A stretch of 64,000 nucleotides of DNA from Coralloluteibacterium stylophorae. GTDB lineage: Bacteria > Pseudomonadota > Gammaproteobacteria > Xanthomonadales > Xanthomonadaceae. The translations under genes were made by a program, and so were the position numbers. Shown here one piece after another: positions 7,854 through 16,967 of this stretch. Positions within the stretch are counted from its first letter, which is position 1. Each line of letters begins with the position of its first letter. Below the pieces are notes generated by a model. The model had not been told where the DNA came from and did not search any database. It was given only the letters and a program-made list of their open reading frames with translations. The DNA lies in assembly GCF_018122625.2 (NCBI RefSeq), contig NZ_JAGQFT020000001.1:62001-126000 (forward strand). Reading direction: 5' to 3'.

Positions 7854-8696
7854 ATGATCAGGGACATCGTCGTTCCGATGACGTCGACCGCGGCGGACAG
7901 CGATGCGCTGGACGTCGCGCTCGATCTCGCCACCCACCACCAGGCCCACCTGACGGTGCTGGAGATGCTCAACCTGCCGCTGCCGACGGTCGGGCCCTGG
8001 GGTTTCGTGTCCGAGATCTCGCTCGGCAACATCTACGAAAAGCTCCGCGAGCAGGGCCGGCGCAACGCCGAGGCGCTGCGCGAACGGCTGCGCACCTCCA
8101 CGGTTTCGCACGAGGTGCGGCTGGTCGAGGCGCCGCTGCAGGGCCCGCTGGGCATGGCCGCGCAGTGCGCGCAGTACGGCGACCTCAGCGTGCTGGCCGG
8201 TGCCCATGGCGACACGGCCGAGGCGGAGACCACGCGCGCCTACTTCGGCGCACTGCTGCTCGAGTCGGGACGCCCGGTGCTGGTGGTGCCGTCGCGCTGC
8301 AAGGTGCCGGTGCCGTCGCGGCGCGCGGTGGTCGGCTGGCGCCCGACGCCGGACGCGACGCGCGCCCTGCACGACGCCCTGCCGCTGCTGCGCACCGCGG
8401 CGCAGGTCGACGTGGTGATGGTCGACCCCATGGACGGCGCCGGTGGCGAGGGCGACGAGCCGGGGGCGGAGATCGCCACCCACCTCGCGCGCCATGGGCT
8501 GAAGGTGGACGTGGTGAGCTACGCCGCCGGGCATCGCGACGCCAGCGCCGTCCTGCTCGACCACGTCCGCAGGGTCCATGCCGACCTGCTGGTGGTCGGC
8601 GGCTACGGTCACTCGAAGCTGCGCGAATGGGCGATGGGCGGGATGACCCGCGAGCTGCTGTTCGGCGCGCACATCCCGGTGCTGTTCTCGCACTGA
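7854..8696 (+). CDS. universal stress protein, tandem UspA domains
   Basis: A 280-residue cytosolic protein with two UspA-fold domains (about 1-145 and 150-280). The second domain carries an ATP-loop-like GGYGHSKLREWAMGG, following the G-2x-G-9x-G pattern but with Gly instead of Ser/Thr at the end; the first domain's loop is degenerate. Start at 7854 is preceded by GGAGG at a good distance. Preceded by a perfect FNR box and followed 45 bp later by a related usp gene, so the two are likely co-transcribed. In Pseudomonas, Anr-controlled usp genes support survival without oxygen; a similar role is inferred here. Confidence 0.9.
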   Translation: MIRDIVVPMTSTAADSDALDVALDLATHHQAHLTVLEMLNLPLPTVGPWGFVSEISLGNIYEKLREQGRRNAEALRERLRTSTVSHEVRLVEAPLQGPLGMAAQCAQYGDLSVLAGAHGDTAEAETTRAYFGALLLESGRPVLVVPSRCKVPVPSRRAVVGWRPTPDATRALHDALPLLRTAAQVDVVMVDPMDGAGGEGDEPGAEIATHLARHGLKVDVVSYAAGHRDASAVLLDHVRRVHADLLVVGGYGHSKLREWAMGGMTRELLFGAHIPVLFSH

Positions 8697-8741
8697 GCCC
8701 GCAGGCCGACGCACGCCGGAGGCGGGGACGGAGGAGTGGCC

Positions 8742-9578
8742 ATGTACAGATCGATCCTGGTGCCGTTGCTGCGGGGCGAGGCCGAGGCCGCGCCCCTGCA
8801 GGCCGCATGCGCGCTTACCGCCCAGCTCGGGGCGGAGCTGCGCGTGCTGGTAGGAATGGATGTCGGCCGGGCCCGGGCCTTCGGCTGGGAGTTCATGCCG
8901 GCCGGACCCGACGAGGCATCCGACCTGGCGGCCCGCGCCGGCGCCGAGGCGCTGGCCGAGGACGTGCGCCGCCTGCTGGAGGGACATCGGCCGCCCTGCA
9001 AGGTCGTGGTCGGCGACGCCCGCTGGGCCTCGCCGGCACGGCAGGCGGTCGAACATGCACAGGTGGCCGACCTCGTGGTCATGGGTCGCCCGCTGCAGCC
9101 GACCGCGGGCGAGAGCGCGGCGTTCGGCATGATCCTGCTGGAGTCCGGCCGACCGGTGCTCGTGATTCCCTCCACCGCAAGGACCGACCGCCGCTATGGG
9201 ACGGTCGTGCTGGCCTGGACGCCGACACGCGAGGCGACGCGTGCGCTGCACGACGCTCTGCCGCTGCTGGCGGTGGCGCGGGCGGTCCACGTGCTCACCC
9301 TCGCGGAGGGCGCGGCCGGCACCGCCCGTTTCGCGGATGTCGAGGCGGCGTCCGTGCTGCCGCTGCTCGCACGGCACGGCGTGGCCGCGCGGCACCTGGT
9401 GGAGCCCCGGGGCGACCGGGAGGCCGGCGAGGCGATCCTCGAGCATGCGCTGCGCATCGGCGCCGACCTGATCGTCGCTGGCGGCCATGGCCGCTCGCGT
9501 CTCGCCGAGCTCGTCTTCGGCGGCGCAACCCGGACGCTGTACCTGCAGGCGCCGATCCCGGTGCTGTTCTCGCATTGA
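8742..9578 (+). CDS. universal stress protein, tandem UspA domains (second copy)
   Basis: A 278-residue paralogue of the preceding gene, again two UspA domains. The C-terminal domain has GGHGRSRLAELVFGG, matching the G-2x-G-9x-G nucleotide loop with a terminal Gly, and both proteins end in IPVLFSH. ATG at 8742 is preferred over the in-frame GTG at 8736 because AGGAG at 8732-8736 is then correctly spaced. It lies 45 bp after the first usp gene with no visible terminator, so the FNR box at 7781 probably controls both. Role: low-oxygen or stationary-phase stress protection, inferred from the family and the operator. Confidence 0.9.
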   Translation: MYRSILVPLLRGEAEAAPLQAACALTAQLGAELRVLVGMDVGRARAFGWEFMPAGPDEASDLAARAGAEALAEDVRRLLEGHRPPCKVVVGDARWASPARQAVEHAQVADLVVMGRPLQPTAGESAAFGMILLESGRPVLVIPSTARTDRRYGTVVLAWTPTREATRALHDALPLLAVARAVHVLTLAEGAAGTARFADVEAASVLPLLARHGVAARHLVEPRGDREAGEAILEHALRIGADLIVAGGHGRSRLAELVFGGATRTLYLQAPIPVLFSH

Positions 9579-9769
9579 CCGGCTCCCCGCGTGGGAGCAT
9601 CGGCGCCGCAGCTTCCGATGGACTGTCCGGCTTTCGATCCTGTGCGCCCGGTGGATCCGCAGCACGATGGGACCCTGACGCTGCGGACGGATCGCGCACG
9701 AAACCACGAGCGCGCGGCTCAGCCCGCACGGATGCTGGGCCGGCCGCCGGGACACCTCGCGCCGGCGGC

Positions 9770-9796
9770 TGTCACGAAGTACATGTCCGGGACGTC
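9770..9796 (+). promoter_or_regulatory. candidate ECF41 sigma-factor promoter (autoregulation)
   Basis: TGTCACG at 9770-9776, a 16-bp spacer, then CGTC at 9793-9796. This matches the promoter described for ECF41 sigma factors (TGTCACA at -35, CGTC at -10) with one mismatch. It lies about 30 bp before the start of an ECF41-type gene, so the sigma factor probably activates its own transcription. A second overlapping CGTC at 9796-9799 is a possible alternative -10. Confidence 0.7.
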
Positions 9797-9827
9797 GTCT
9801 GGGAAGGCGACCGGCGCGGAGGAGGCG

Positions 9828-10733
9828 ATGAAGCAGGTATCAGGCACCGACGAGCGCCGGCCCGGCCAGCTCCAGGCTTTCGAGGCCGTCCGGCCGCGGC
9901 TGCTGGGGCTGGCCTATCGCATCCTGGGCTCGCATGCGGATGCCGAGGATGCGGTGCAGGACACGTTCCTGAAATGGCAGGCGGACGAGCGCGAGGCGGT
10001 CGCCAATCCCGCCGCCTGGCTCACCACCGTCTGCACCCGGCATTGCCTGGACATGTTGCGTGCGGGCGACCGCGCGCGGGTGGACTACGTGGGGCCGTGG
10101 CTGCCGGAGCCGGTGCAGACCGCGGCGGACGCAGGCGAGGATGTCGCCATGGCCGCGTCCCTGACCACCGCCTTCCTGCTCGCGTTGCAGCGCCTGACCC
10201 CGAAGGAGCGGGCGGCCTACCTGCTGTACGAGATCTTCGACATGCCGTATCCGGACGTCGCCCGCACGCTCGGCCTGCAGGAGCCGGCCTGCCGCCAGCT
10301 GGTGGCGCGCGCGCGGGGCCACATCGAGCGCGGGAAGGTGCGCCAGGTGACCCCGCCGGACCGGCAGCGGCGCCTGCTCGACGCCTTCGGCGAGGCCGTC
10401 GCGACCGGCTCCACGTCCCGCCTGGCGCGGCTGCTCGCCGCGGACGTGCGCCTGTCCGCGGACGGCGGCGGCAAGGTCTCGGCCACGCGCAGGATCATGC
10501 GCGGGCCTGCCGAGGTGCTGCGCTTCGTCGAGGCGGGCCTGCACGTGTGGTGGGCGGGGGCGGCGATCGAGGAGGTGGCCCTCAACGGCGGTCGTGGCCT
10601 CCTGGTCCGGGATGGCGGCGGCATCACCGCGGCGGTGTCGTTCGGCTACGACGCCGACGGCCGGCTCGGTGACATCTTCGTCATGCGCAATCCGGACAAG
10701 CTCGCGCGGCTGGACCCGGCCGCGCTGCACTAG
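9828..10733 (+). CDS. ECF41-type RNA polymerase sigma factor (SigJ-like) with SnoaL-like C-terminal domain
   Basis: A 301-residue sigma-70 factor of the extracytoplasmic-function class. Sigma2 covers about 12-85 (LGLAYRILGSHADAEDAVQD), sigma4 about 105-170. It has the ECF41 hallmarks: WLPEP linker at residues 91-95, then a SnoaL_2-like C-terminal extension carrying DGGGK (212-216) and NPDKL (288-292), which in studied members controls activity in place of an anti-sigma factor. GGAGGAGG just before the ATG is a strong ribosome site. Family members usually sit beside a carboxymuconolactone decarboxylase, oxidoreductase or epimerase gene; none is adjacent here. The stop codon overlaps that of the convergent DUF5916 gene. 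Confidence 0.93.
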   Translation: MKQVSGTDERRPGQLQAFEAVRPRLLGLAYRILGSHADAEDAVQDTFLKWQADEREAVANPAAWLTTVCTRHCLDMLRAGDRARVDYVGPWLPEPVQTAADAGEDVAMAASLTTAFLLALQRLTPKERAAYLLYEIFDMPYPDVARTLGLQEPACRQLVARARGHIERGKVRQVTPPDRQRRLLDAFGEAVATGSTSRLARLLAADVRLSADGGGKVSATRRIMRGPAEVLRFVEAGLHVWWAGAAIEEVALNGGRGLLVRDGGGITAAVSFGYDADGRLGDIFVMRNPDKLARLDPAALH

Positions 10734-12961
10734 ATCTCGAAGCGGTAGCTCAGCTTGACCAGGAGCTGCTCGTCGTCGCGCAGGTCGAAGGCGTCGCCCA
10801 GCAGGGCGCCGGTGCCCTGGTCGGCGTAGGGGTCCTCGGCATAGCCGCCGCGGCCGTAGACCACGTACAGGAACGACAGCGGCGCGAGCTCGTAGCGGTA
10901 GCGGAGCTGGACGCCGAGGGTGCGCACGCTGAGATCGTCCACCGTCTCGGCGCTCGCCAGCGCCTCGCCGTCGGGCGCGATGCGATAAGCCTGGCGCAGC
11001 TCGCCCTCCAGCGCGATCGCCTGCAGCTTGAGCCGCAGCTCCTGGCGCCGGCCGAGGAGCCAGGTGAATCCGGCATCGATATGCGCCTCGCGCGCGTCGT
11101 ACTCGCCGATCAGGGTGTCGCGCTGCCAGACCAGCCACGACGGCGTGTGCTCCAGATAGCCGCCGAGGTAGACGTTGAGCGCGTCGCTGACGAAGTACAG
11201 CGGCGTATAGGCCAGGCTGTAGCCGAGACGGTCGTTGCCGGCGAGGCCGCCGCCGTAGAGTTCGGCCTCCAGCTCGTGCGCCCAGTCGCCCTTGCGCGGC
11301 CGGCTGTACTCGACATACGCGCCGAAGCTCGGCGGCAGCCGCACCGGACCGTTGCCGCGGGTGAGCAGGTCGTCGACGCGCGCGCTGTTGACGTTGATCT
11401 GCGCGTACTCGCTGCTGCCGTTGCGGAGCTGGCTGTCGCGGCTGATGCGGAACTGGTGGTTGAGGCGTTCGCCGTGGTCGTTGTAGTTGCCGGAGACGCG
11501 CCAGCGCCAGTCCTTGGCGGCGTAGCGCGAGTCGGCGGGCAGCTCGGTGAAGCGGCGCTGCACCTGCCAGTGCGCGTAGTTGGTGCTGTTGCGCGCCAGG
11601 TAGCCGGCGTCGTTGAGTTCGAGCTCGTCGCCGAAGTGCATGGCGATCCACTGCTGGCGCCAGCCGCGGTCCATCTCGTAGTCGGCCCAGACGGTGGCGC
11701 CGGTGTCGCGGGCGGTGGCGCCGTCGTCGCGGATGTCGCTGCCGATGAGGCGCGTGCGCACGTTCCAGCGCGGCGTCGGGCGCCAGTCGTGGTCGATGCC
11801 GACGACCGTCGCCTCGCGGTCCAGGAACGGGCGGTCGACGTGCGTCGCCATCAGGCCCAGGTTCTGCGTCGGAAAGTCGCGCACCAGGCGCAGCGCCTGG
11901 AAGCTGCGACCGGCTTCGCCGGCCTCCTCGGCACTGAACACGCCGTACTTGGTCGCCCCGAAGCTGCCGTTGAGCTTGAGCGCGGCATCGATGTCGGCCG
12001 CGCCGCTGCCGTCGTCGGCCGGGCCGCCGATGCGGCGCGTGTAGAGGAGCTGACTGTAGTCGGAGGGCGTGGTGAATTCGAACAGGCCCTGGTTCTCGGT
12101 GAAGAACGGGCGCTTGTCGCTGAAGAAGATCTCGGTGGCATCGAAGTTCACCACCAGGTCGTCGCTCTCGACCTGCCCGAAGTCCGGATTGACCGTGGCG
12201 GTGAGCTGGAACTGGCCGTTGGGCTTCCAGAACACGTCGCCGCCGAACTTGGTCTCGCCGCTGCCGTCGACCTTGTCGTACAGCGCCGAGGCGTAGGGCG
12301 TGATCGCCAGCAGCGACTGGCTGTACTTGCGCAGCTCGACCGGCGCGAACTCGGAGACGAAGCGCGGGCGCTCGTAGCTCGCCAGCGGCCAGGCCATGCG
12401 CTCGCCGGTGGCGCCGACGACGCGGTCCAGGTACAGGCCGAGCGTGCGCAGTTCGCCCTCGGCGCCGCGCATGGGCGCGATGTGCCAGGGCACCAGCATC
12501 TCGACCGACCAGCCGTCGGCGTCCTCGGCGACCGCATGCCGCCAGTCGCCGTCCCAGTCGTCGTTGAAGCTCGACTCGTTGCTGATGATCGCGTCGTAGA
12601 TGTCGTCGGTGGAGCTCACCGTGAAGTTGTAGGCGGTGCGCCCGTCGCCGTCGAAGTCGACCATCAGGTTCACCCGGTCGACCTGCTCGTCGAAGTCGCG
12701 CTGCACGCGCTGGCGGGTCCGCGGAACGCTGGCCGGCTGCACGTTGCGGAAGGCGATCGCCAGCCCGTCCGGCGTAGCGAGGATCCAGGCTTCCGTCGGC
12801 AGCGAACCCGGCTCGCCGTTGAGCGGCTGGGTCTTGCGGAAGTCGGTGACGTGCCGCGCGCCGGACCATTCGTCGGGATCGATGCGCCCATCGACCTCGA
12901 TGGCCAGCGCCGGGGCCAGGGGCAGGACGGTCAGGAACGCCAGCAGGCGGACGGTGGACAT
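10730..12961 (-). CDS. DUF5916 family protein with CBM9-like N-terminal domain
   Basis: A 743-residue exported protein. Residues 1-19 form a signal peptide (MSTVRLLAFLTVLPLAPALA). Residues 20-220 resemble the carbohydrate-binding CBM9-like domain that opens DUF5916 proteins (VDGRIDPDEW, YNFTVSSTDDIYDA). The rest is the DUF5916 domain, rich in alternating beta strands and ending in a strand with a terminal phenylalanine region (LSYRFEI), as in outer-membrane beta-barrels. The PDFGQVESD and FFSDKRPFFTENQGLF stretches are typical of the family. Function unknown; it is common in Bacteroidetes and xanthomonads and suspected in outer-membrane binding or transport. Transcribed alone, tail to tail with the sigma factor. 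Confidence 0.88.
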   Translation of the reverse strand: MSTVRLLAFLTVLPLAPALAIEVDGRIDPDEWSGARHVTDFRKTQPLNGEPGSLPTEAWILATPDGLAIAFRNVQPASVPRTRQRVQRDFDEQVDRVNLMVDFDGDGRTAYNFTVSSTDDIYDAIISNESSFNDDWDGDWRHAVAEDADGWSVEMLVPWHIAPMRGAEGELRTLGLYLDRVVGATGERMAWPLASYERPRFVSEFAPVELRKYSQSLLAITPYASALYDKVDGSGETKFGGDVFWKPNGQFQLTATVNPDFGQVESDDLVVNFDATEIFFSDKRPFFTENQGLFEFTTPSDYSQLLYTRRIGGPADDGSGAADIDAALKLNGSFGATKYGVFSAEEAGEAGRSFQALRLVRDFPTQNLGLMATHVDRPFLDREATVVGIDHDWRPTPRWNVRTRLIGSDIRDDGATARDTGATVWADYEMDRGWRQQWIAMHFGDELELNDAGYLARNSTNYAHWQVQRRFTELPADSRYAAKDWRWRVSGNYNDHGERLNHQFRISRDSQLRNGSSEYAQINVNSARVDDLLTRGNGPVRLPPSFGAYVEYSRPRKGDWAHELEAELYGGGLAGNDRLGYSLAYTPLYFVSDALNVYLGGYLEHTPSWLVWQRDTLIGEYDAREAHIDAGFTWLLGRRQELRLKLQAIALEGELRQAYRIAPDGEALASAETVDDLSVRTLGVQLRYRYELAPLSFLYVVYGRGGYAEDPYADQGTGALLGDAFDLRDDEQLLVKLSYRFEI

Positions 12962-13164
12962 CGGCGTGGTCCGGGTGGGCCGGTCGATCCGGCTGCGGCA
13001 CCGTAGCGGCGCCTGCGCGTGCGCCGAACTGCCATCGGTCATTGCAACCCTTCGGCGCCGGGCTGCATCGCGAAGGGCGAAGGGCGAAGGGCGTGGGGCG
13101 ACGAGCGAGGGGCGATGGCCGGGGCCAGCGCCGAATGCAAGGGCCGCTGTCGCGAGGCGCTCCT

Positions 13165-13248
13165 CTGTGGGAGGGGCTTCAGCCCCGACCGCGCGGCAGG
13201 CTGAGCTGTCGGGGCTGAAGCCCCTCCCACAGAAGTGGACAGCGCGCG
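13165..13248. repeat. extragenic palindrome module, copy 1
   Basis: Arms 13165-13189 (CTGTGGGAGGGGCTTCAGCC...) and 13208-13232 are perfect 25-nt inverted complements separated by an 18-nt loop, followed by a 16-nt tail ending GTGGACAGCGCGC. Transcripts would fold into a very stable hairpin. Copy 2 at 13421 shares arms, loop and tail. Confidence 0.85.
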
Positions 13249-13360
13249 GATTCGCACGAGGCCCGGACGTCCGAGCCCGAGCCAAGGGCGAGGATTCGAA
13301 GTTCCCGGCTCCAAGCCTCAGCCGTCCGTCGCTGCAGGACAGCTGATCGGAGCTCAAACC

Positions 13361-13383
13361 GTAGGAGCGGCTTCAGCCGCGAC
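13361..13383 (+). repeat. extragenic palindrome unit (GTAGGAGCGG type)
   Basis: A 23-nt GTAGGAGCGG...CCGCGAC unit with the internal palindrome GCGGCTTCAGCCGC. The complementary orientation is at 13656-13678, and further copies occur at 54034, 63120 and in variant form at 52218. Confidence 0.8.
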
Positions 13384-13420
13384 ACGTCGATGTGCGAGGA
13401 CCTTGTTCCGACGCGCTCTC

Positions 13421-13504
13421 TTGTGGGAGGGGCTTTAGCCCCGACTGCGCGGCAGGCGGAGCTGTCGGGGGCTGAAGCCCCTCCCACAGAAGTGGACAGC
13501 GCGC
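13421..13504. repeat. extragenic palindrome module, copy 2
   Basis: Near-duplicate of the 13165 module: arms 13421-13445 and 13464-13488, the same CGCGGCAGGC-type loop and the same GTGGACAGCGCGC tail. It differs by a C-to-T change in the left arm (GGCTTTAGCC) and one extra G in the right arm, so the stem has small imperfections. Confidence 0.85.
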
Positions 13505-13655
13505 TAACCCGCCCCGGGCTCAGATCCCCGAGCCCAGTCAAGGTTGAGGCTCCGAAGGCCCAGAGTTCAAGGCCCGGGACGCAAGCCCGAGCCTCGAGTC
13601 TAACCCGATCTCCGAGCCCCAGGCCCGAAGCCCCCCAACGCCTAACCCGCATCCC

Positions 13656-13678
13656 GTCGCGGCTGAAGCCGCTCCTAC
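13656..13678 (-). repeat. extragenic palindrome unit (GTAGGAGCGG type, reverse)
   Basis: Exact reverse complement of the 13361-13383 unit, 16 bp beyond the end of hutU. The two form an inverted pair enclosing the second hairpin module. It could act as a transcript-end stabiliser for hutHU. Confidence 0.8.
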
Positions 13679-13693
13679 GGCGGGGCGTGGCGG

Positions 13694-15355
13694 TCAGAGC
13701 ATCGGCAGGTCGAGGCCCCTTTCGCGGGCGCAGTCGATGGCGATGTCGTAGCCGGCATCGGCGTGGCGCATGACGCCGGTGGCGGGGTCGTTCCACAGGA
13801 CGCGGGCGATGCGGCGGTCGGCGGCCTCGCTGCCGTCGCAGACGACGACCACGCCGGAATGCTGCGAGTAGCCCATGCCGACGCCGCCACCGTGGTGCAG
13901 CGAAACCCAGGTCGCGCCGCCGGCGACGTTGAGCATGGCGTTGAGCAGCGGCCAGTCGGAGACCGCGTCGGAGCCGTCGCGCATCGCCTCCGTCTCGCGG
14001 TTGGGCGAGGCGACCGAGCCGGAATCGAGATGGTCGCGGCCGATCACCACCGGCGCCTTGAGCTCGCCCTTGCGCACCATCTCGTTGAAGGCGAGGCCGA
14101 GCCGGTCGCGCAGGCCCAGGCCGACCCAGCAGATCCGCGCCGGCAGGCCCTGGAAGGCGATGCGCTCGGCGGCCATGTCCAGCCAGCGGTGCAGGTGCGG
14201 ATCGTCGGGGATCAGTTCCTTGACCTTGGCATCGGTCTTCGCGATGTCCTCCGGGTCGCCCGACAGCGCCACCCAGCGGAACGGGCCCACGCCGCGGCAG
14301 AACAGCGGGCGCACGTAGGCCGGCACGAAGCCGGGGAAGGCGAAGGCGTCGGCGCAGCCGGCGTCGTGGGCCATCTGCCGGATGTTGTTGCCGTAGTCGA
14401 CCGTCGGCACGCCTTGCGCATGCATCGCCAGCATCGCCTCGACGTGCACGCGCATGGACGCCTTCGCCGCGTCGCGTACGGCATCCGGGTCGGCCGCCTG
14501 TTCGCGCTGCCACCGTTCCACGCTCCAGCCGGCGGGCAGGTAGCCGTGCACCGGATCGTGGGCCGAGGTCTGGTCGGTGAGCGCGTCCGGGCGCACCCCG
14601 CGGCGCACCAGCTCGGGCAGGATCTCGGCGGCGTTGCCGAGCAGGGCGATCGACCTCGCCTCGCCGGCCTGCGTGCAGCGCGCGATGCGCGCCAGCGCGT
14701 CGTCGAGGTCGCTCGCCTGCTCGTCGACGTAGCGCGTCTTCAGGCGCATGTCGATGCGGCTCTGCTGGCATTCGATGGCGAGCATGGATGCGCCGGCCAT
14801 GACCGCGGCAAGCGGCTGTGCGCCGCCCATGCCGCCGAGGCCGGCGGTGAGGATCCAGCGCCCGCCGAGGTCGCCGCCGTAGTGCTGGCGGCCCATCTCG
14901 ACGAAGGTTTCGTAGGTGCCCTGCACGATGCCCTGCGAGCCGATGTAGATCCACGAGCCCGCGGTCATCTGCCCGTACATCATCAGGCCCTGGCGGTCGA
15001 GCGCGTGGAAGTGCTCCCAGTTGGCCCAGGCCGGCACCAGGTTGGAGTTGGCGATCAGCACGCGCGGGGCGTCGACGTGGGTGCGGAACACGCCCACCGG
15101 CTTGCCCGACTGCACCAGCAGGGTCTGGTCGTCGTCCATGCGCGCGAGCGTGGCGACGATGCGGTCGAAGCTCTCCCAGTCTCGCGCGGCGCGGCCGATG
15201 CCGCCGTAGACGACCAGGTCCTCGGGCCGCTCGGCGACCTCGGGGTCGAGGTTGTTCATCAGCATGCGCAGCGGCGCCTCGGTCAGCCAGCTCCTTGCGG
15301 TGAGGGCGCTGCCGCGCGGGGCGCGGATGCGGCGGGACGGATCGGTGCGGGTCAT
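13694..15355 (-). CDS. hutU: urocanate hydratase
   Basis: A 553-residue cytosolic enzyme, full length for the family. It converts urocanate to imidazolonepropionate, step two of histidine degradation, using tightly bound NAD. Recognised from the family-wide blocks [37 protein letters not shown] and the C-terminal [20 protein letters not shown]. The start at 15355 lies 13 bp after the stop of hutH, so the two form an operon transcribed away from hutFC. The preceding spacer holds the HutC operator. Downstream is a palindrome cluster that may stabilise or end the transcript. Confidence 0.98.
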   Translation of the reverse strand: MTRTDPSRRIRAPRGSALTARSWLTEAPLRMLMNNLDPEVAERPEDLVVYGGIGRAARDWESFDRIVATLARMDDDQTLLVQSGKPVGVFRTHVDAPRVLIANSNLVPAWANWEHFHALDRQGLMMYGQMTAGSWIYIGSQGIVQGTYETFVEMGRQHYGGDLGGRWILTAGLGGMGGAQPLAAVMAGASMLAIECQQSRIDMRLKTRYVDEQASDLDDALARIARCTQAGEARSIALLGNAAEILPELVRRGVRPDALTDQTSAHDPVHGYLPAGWSVERWQREQAADPDAVRDAAKASMRVHVEAMLAMHAQGVPTVDYGNNIRQMAHDAGCADAFAFPGFVPAYVRPLFCRGVGPFRWVALSGDPEDIAKTDAKVKELIPDDPHLHRWLDMAAERIAFQGLPARICWVGLGLRDRLGLAFNEMVRKGELKAPVVIGRDHLDSGSVASPNRETEAMRDGSDAVSDWPLLNAMLNVAGGATWVSLHHGGGVGMGYSQHSGVVVVCDGSEAADRRIARVLWNDPATGVMRHADAGYDIAIDCARERGLDLPML

Positions 15356-15368
15356 GCGGCCTCCGGCT

Positions 15369-16913
15369 TCAGGCGAGTTCGGGATCGACGGCGGGCAGGC
15401 CGATGCCGGCCGCGCGCGGCAGTGCGCCGGCACGCACCAGCGCCGCGGCCTGCGCCATGTCGGGGTGGAAGAAGCGGTCGTCGTCGAGGCGCGGCACCGC
15501 CTCGCGCAGGCGGTGGCGCACCGCTTCCAGCGCCTCGCTGGAGCGCAGCGGCGCGTGGAAGTCGCAGCCCTGGACCGCGGCGAGCAGCTCGATCGCGACC
15601 ACGTTGGCCGCGTTCTCGGCCATCGCCAGCAGCCGGCGCGCGCCGTGCGCGGCCATGGACACGTGGTCCTCCTGGTTGGCCGAGGTCGGGATCGAATCGA
15701 CGCTCGCCGGATGCGCGCGCTGCTTGTTTTCCGAGACCAGCGCGGCGGCGGTGACCTGCGGGATCATGAAGCCCGAGTTGAGGCCCGGGTCCGGGGTCAG
15801 GAAGGCGGGCAGGGCGGACATCGCCGGGTCGACCAGCATCGCCGTGCGCCGCTCCGAGATCGAGCCGATCTCGCAGACGGCGAGCGCCAGCATGTCGGCG
15901 GCGAAGGCCACCGGCTCGGCGTGGAAGTTGCCGCCGGACAGGGCCTCGCCGCTGTCGGTGAATACCAGCGGGTTGTCGGAGACGCCGTTGGCCTCGGTCG
16001 CAAGCGTAGTGGCGGCCTGGCGGATGACGTCGAGCGCCGCGCCCATGACCTGCGGCTGGCAGCGCAGGCAGTAGGGATCCTGCACGCGCACGTCGTCGGT
16101 GCGGTGCGATTCGCGGATCGCCGAGCCGGTCATCAGTGCGCGCAGCGCGGCGGCCACCTCGATCTGCCCGGGCTGCCGGCGCAGGGCATGGATGCGCGGG
16201 TCGAACGGCGTGTCGGAGCCCTTGGCGGCTTCGGTCGACAGCGCGCCGGTGACCAGCGCGGCCTGGAACACGTCCTCGATCGCGAACAGCCCGGCCAGCG
16301 CGCAGGCGGTGGAGAACTGGGTACCGTTGAGCAGGGCCAGGCCCTCCTTGGGCCCGAGCGTGAGCGGTGCCAGCCCGGCGCGCGCCAGCGCCTCGCCCGC
16401 GGGCAGGCGCTCGCCGCGGTGGAAGGCCTCGCCGGCGCCGATCAGGGTGCAGGCCAGGTGCGCCAGCGGCGCGAGGTCGCCCGAGGCGCCGACCGAGCCC
16501 TGCGCCGGGACCAGCGGCAGCACGTCGTGGGCGAGCAGGGCCTCGAGCAGGCGCAGCGTCTCTGTTGCCACGCCCGAGGCGCCCTGGGCGAGGCTGGTGA
16601 GCTTGAGCGCGAGCATCAGCCGCACCACCGGCGCGGGCGTCGGCTCGCCGACGCCGGCGGCGTGCGAGAGCACGATGTTGCGCTGGAGCGCGGCGAGATC
16701 CCCGGCGGCGATGCGCACGCTGGCGAGCTTGCCGAAGCCGGTATTGATCCCGTAGACCGGCTCGCCGCGCGCCACGATCGCCTGCACAGTGGCCGCGCTG
16801 GCCTCCACCGCGGCATAGGCCGCGGGATCCAGACGGGCGCCGGCGCCGGCGTGGACGGCGCGCCACTGCGCCAGGCGCACCTGGCCGGGGACGAGGGTGA
16901 GGGTGTCGCTCAT
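15369..16913 (-). CDS. hutH: histidine ammonia-lyase
   Basis: A 514-residue enzyme that deaminates histidine to urocanate, the first step of the pathway. The Ala143-Ser144-Gly145 triad in [14 protein letters not shown] cyclises to the MIO electrophile. Other family blocks are [11 protein letters not shown] near the N terminus and GNFHAEP, plus the C-terminal [11 protein letters not shown]. First gene of the hutHU operon; its start is 40 bp from the HutC-type operator, where repressor binding would block transcription. Confidence 0.98.
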   Translation of the reverse strand: MSDTLTLVPGQVRLAQWRAVHAGAGARLDPAAYAAVEASAATVQAIVARGEPVYGINTGFGKLASVRIAAGDLAALQRNIVLSHAAGVGEPTPAPVVRLMLALKLTSLAQGASGVATETLRLLEALLAHDVLPLVPAQGSVGASGDLAPLAHLACTLIGAGEAFHRGERLPAGEALARAGLAPLTLGPKEGLALLNGTQFSTACALAGLFAIEDVFQAALVTGALSTEAAKGSDTPFDPRIHALRRQPGQIEVAAALRALMTGSAIRESHRTDDVRVQDPYCLRCQPQVMGAALDVIRQAATTLATEANGVSDNPLVFTDSGEALSGGNFHAEPVAFAADMLALAVCEIGSISERRTAMLVDPAMSALPAFLTPDPGLNSGFMIPQVTAAALVSENKQRAHPASVDSIPTSANQEDHVSMAAHGARRLLAMAENAANVVAIELLAAVQGCDFHAPLRSSEALEAVRHRLREAVPRLDDDRFFHPDMAQAAALVRAGALPRAAGIGLPAVDPELA

Positions 16914-16953
16914 GCGGGCTCCGGGAGCACCGCGCGCGGCGGTGCAGGCGTCG

Positions 16954-16967
16954 ATTGTCTATACAAT
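16954..16967. promoter_or_regulatory. HutC-type operator between divergent hut operons
   Basis: ATTGTCTATACAAT, an inverted repeat of ATTGT/ACAAT around a 4-base centre, sits in the 96-bp gap between hutH and hutF. It resembles the TTGTATAGACAA-type sites bound by the GntR-family repressor HutC in pseudomonads. The AT-rich site stands out in an otherwise GC-rich spacer, and one site could repress both operons. Urocanate is the known inducer of HutC. Confidence 0.8.

Larger units (their letters stand above)
12962..13693. other. 730-bp repeat-rich intergenic region
   Basis: No gene is supported here. It lies between the starts of the DUF5916 gene and the end of hutU. It holds a G-rich degenerate run of GCGAAGG units at about 13070-13116, two near-identical hairpin modules (13165-13248 and 13421-13504) and two single-arm palindrome units facing each other (13361-13383 and 13656-13678). 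The filler between modules is low complexity, with many gagccc/gggctc words. Upstream of the DUF5916 gene it must also contain that gene's promoter. Confidence 0.7.

Noticed and set aside
11081-13006. 641-codon open frame on the + strand
   Set aside because: Antisense to the DUF5916 gene in GC-rich DNA; no ribosome site or recognisable domain, and the opposite strand has signal peptide and family motifs.
13165-13678. possible CRISPR array
   Set aside because: Repeats are inverted palindromes in two types, with unequal spacing and no cas genes.
13763-15754. 663-codon open frame opposite hutU and hutH
   Set aside because: Runs antisense across two certain genes and is His/Arg/Ala-biased; a codon-bias shadow.
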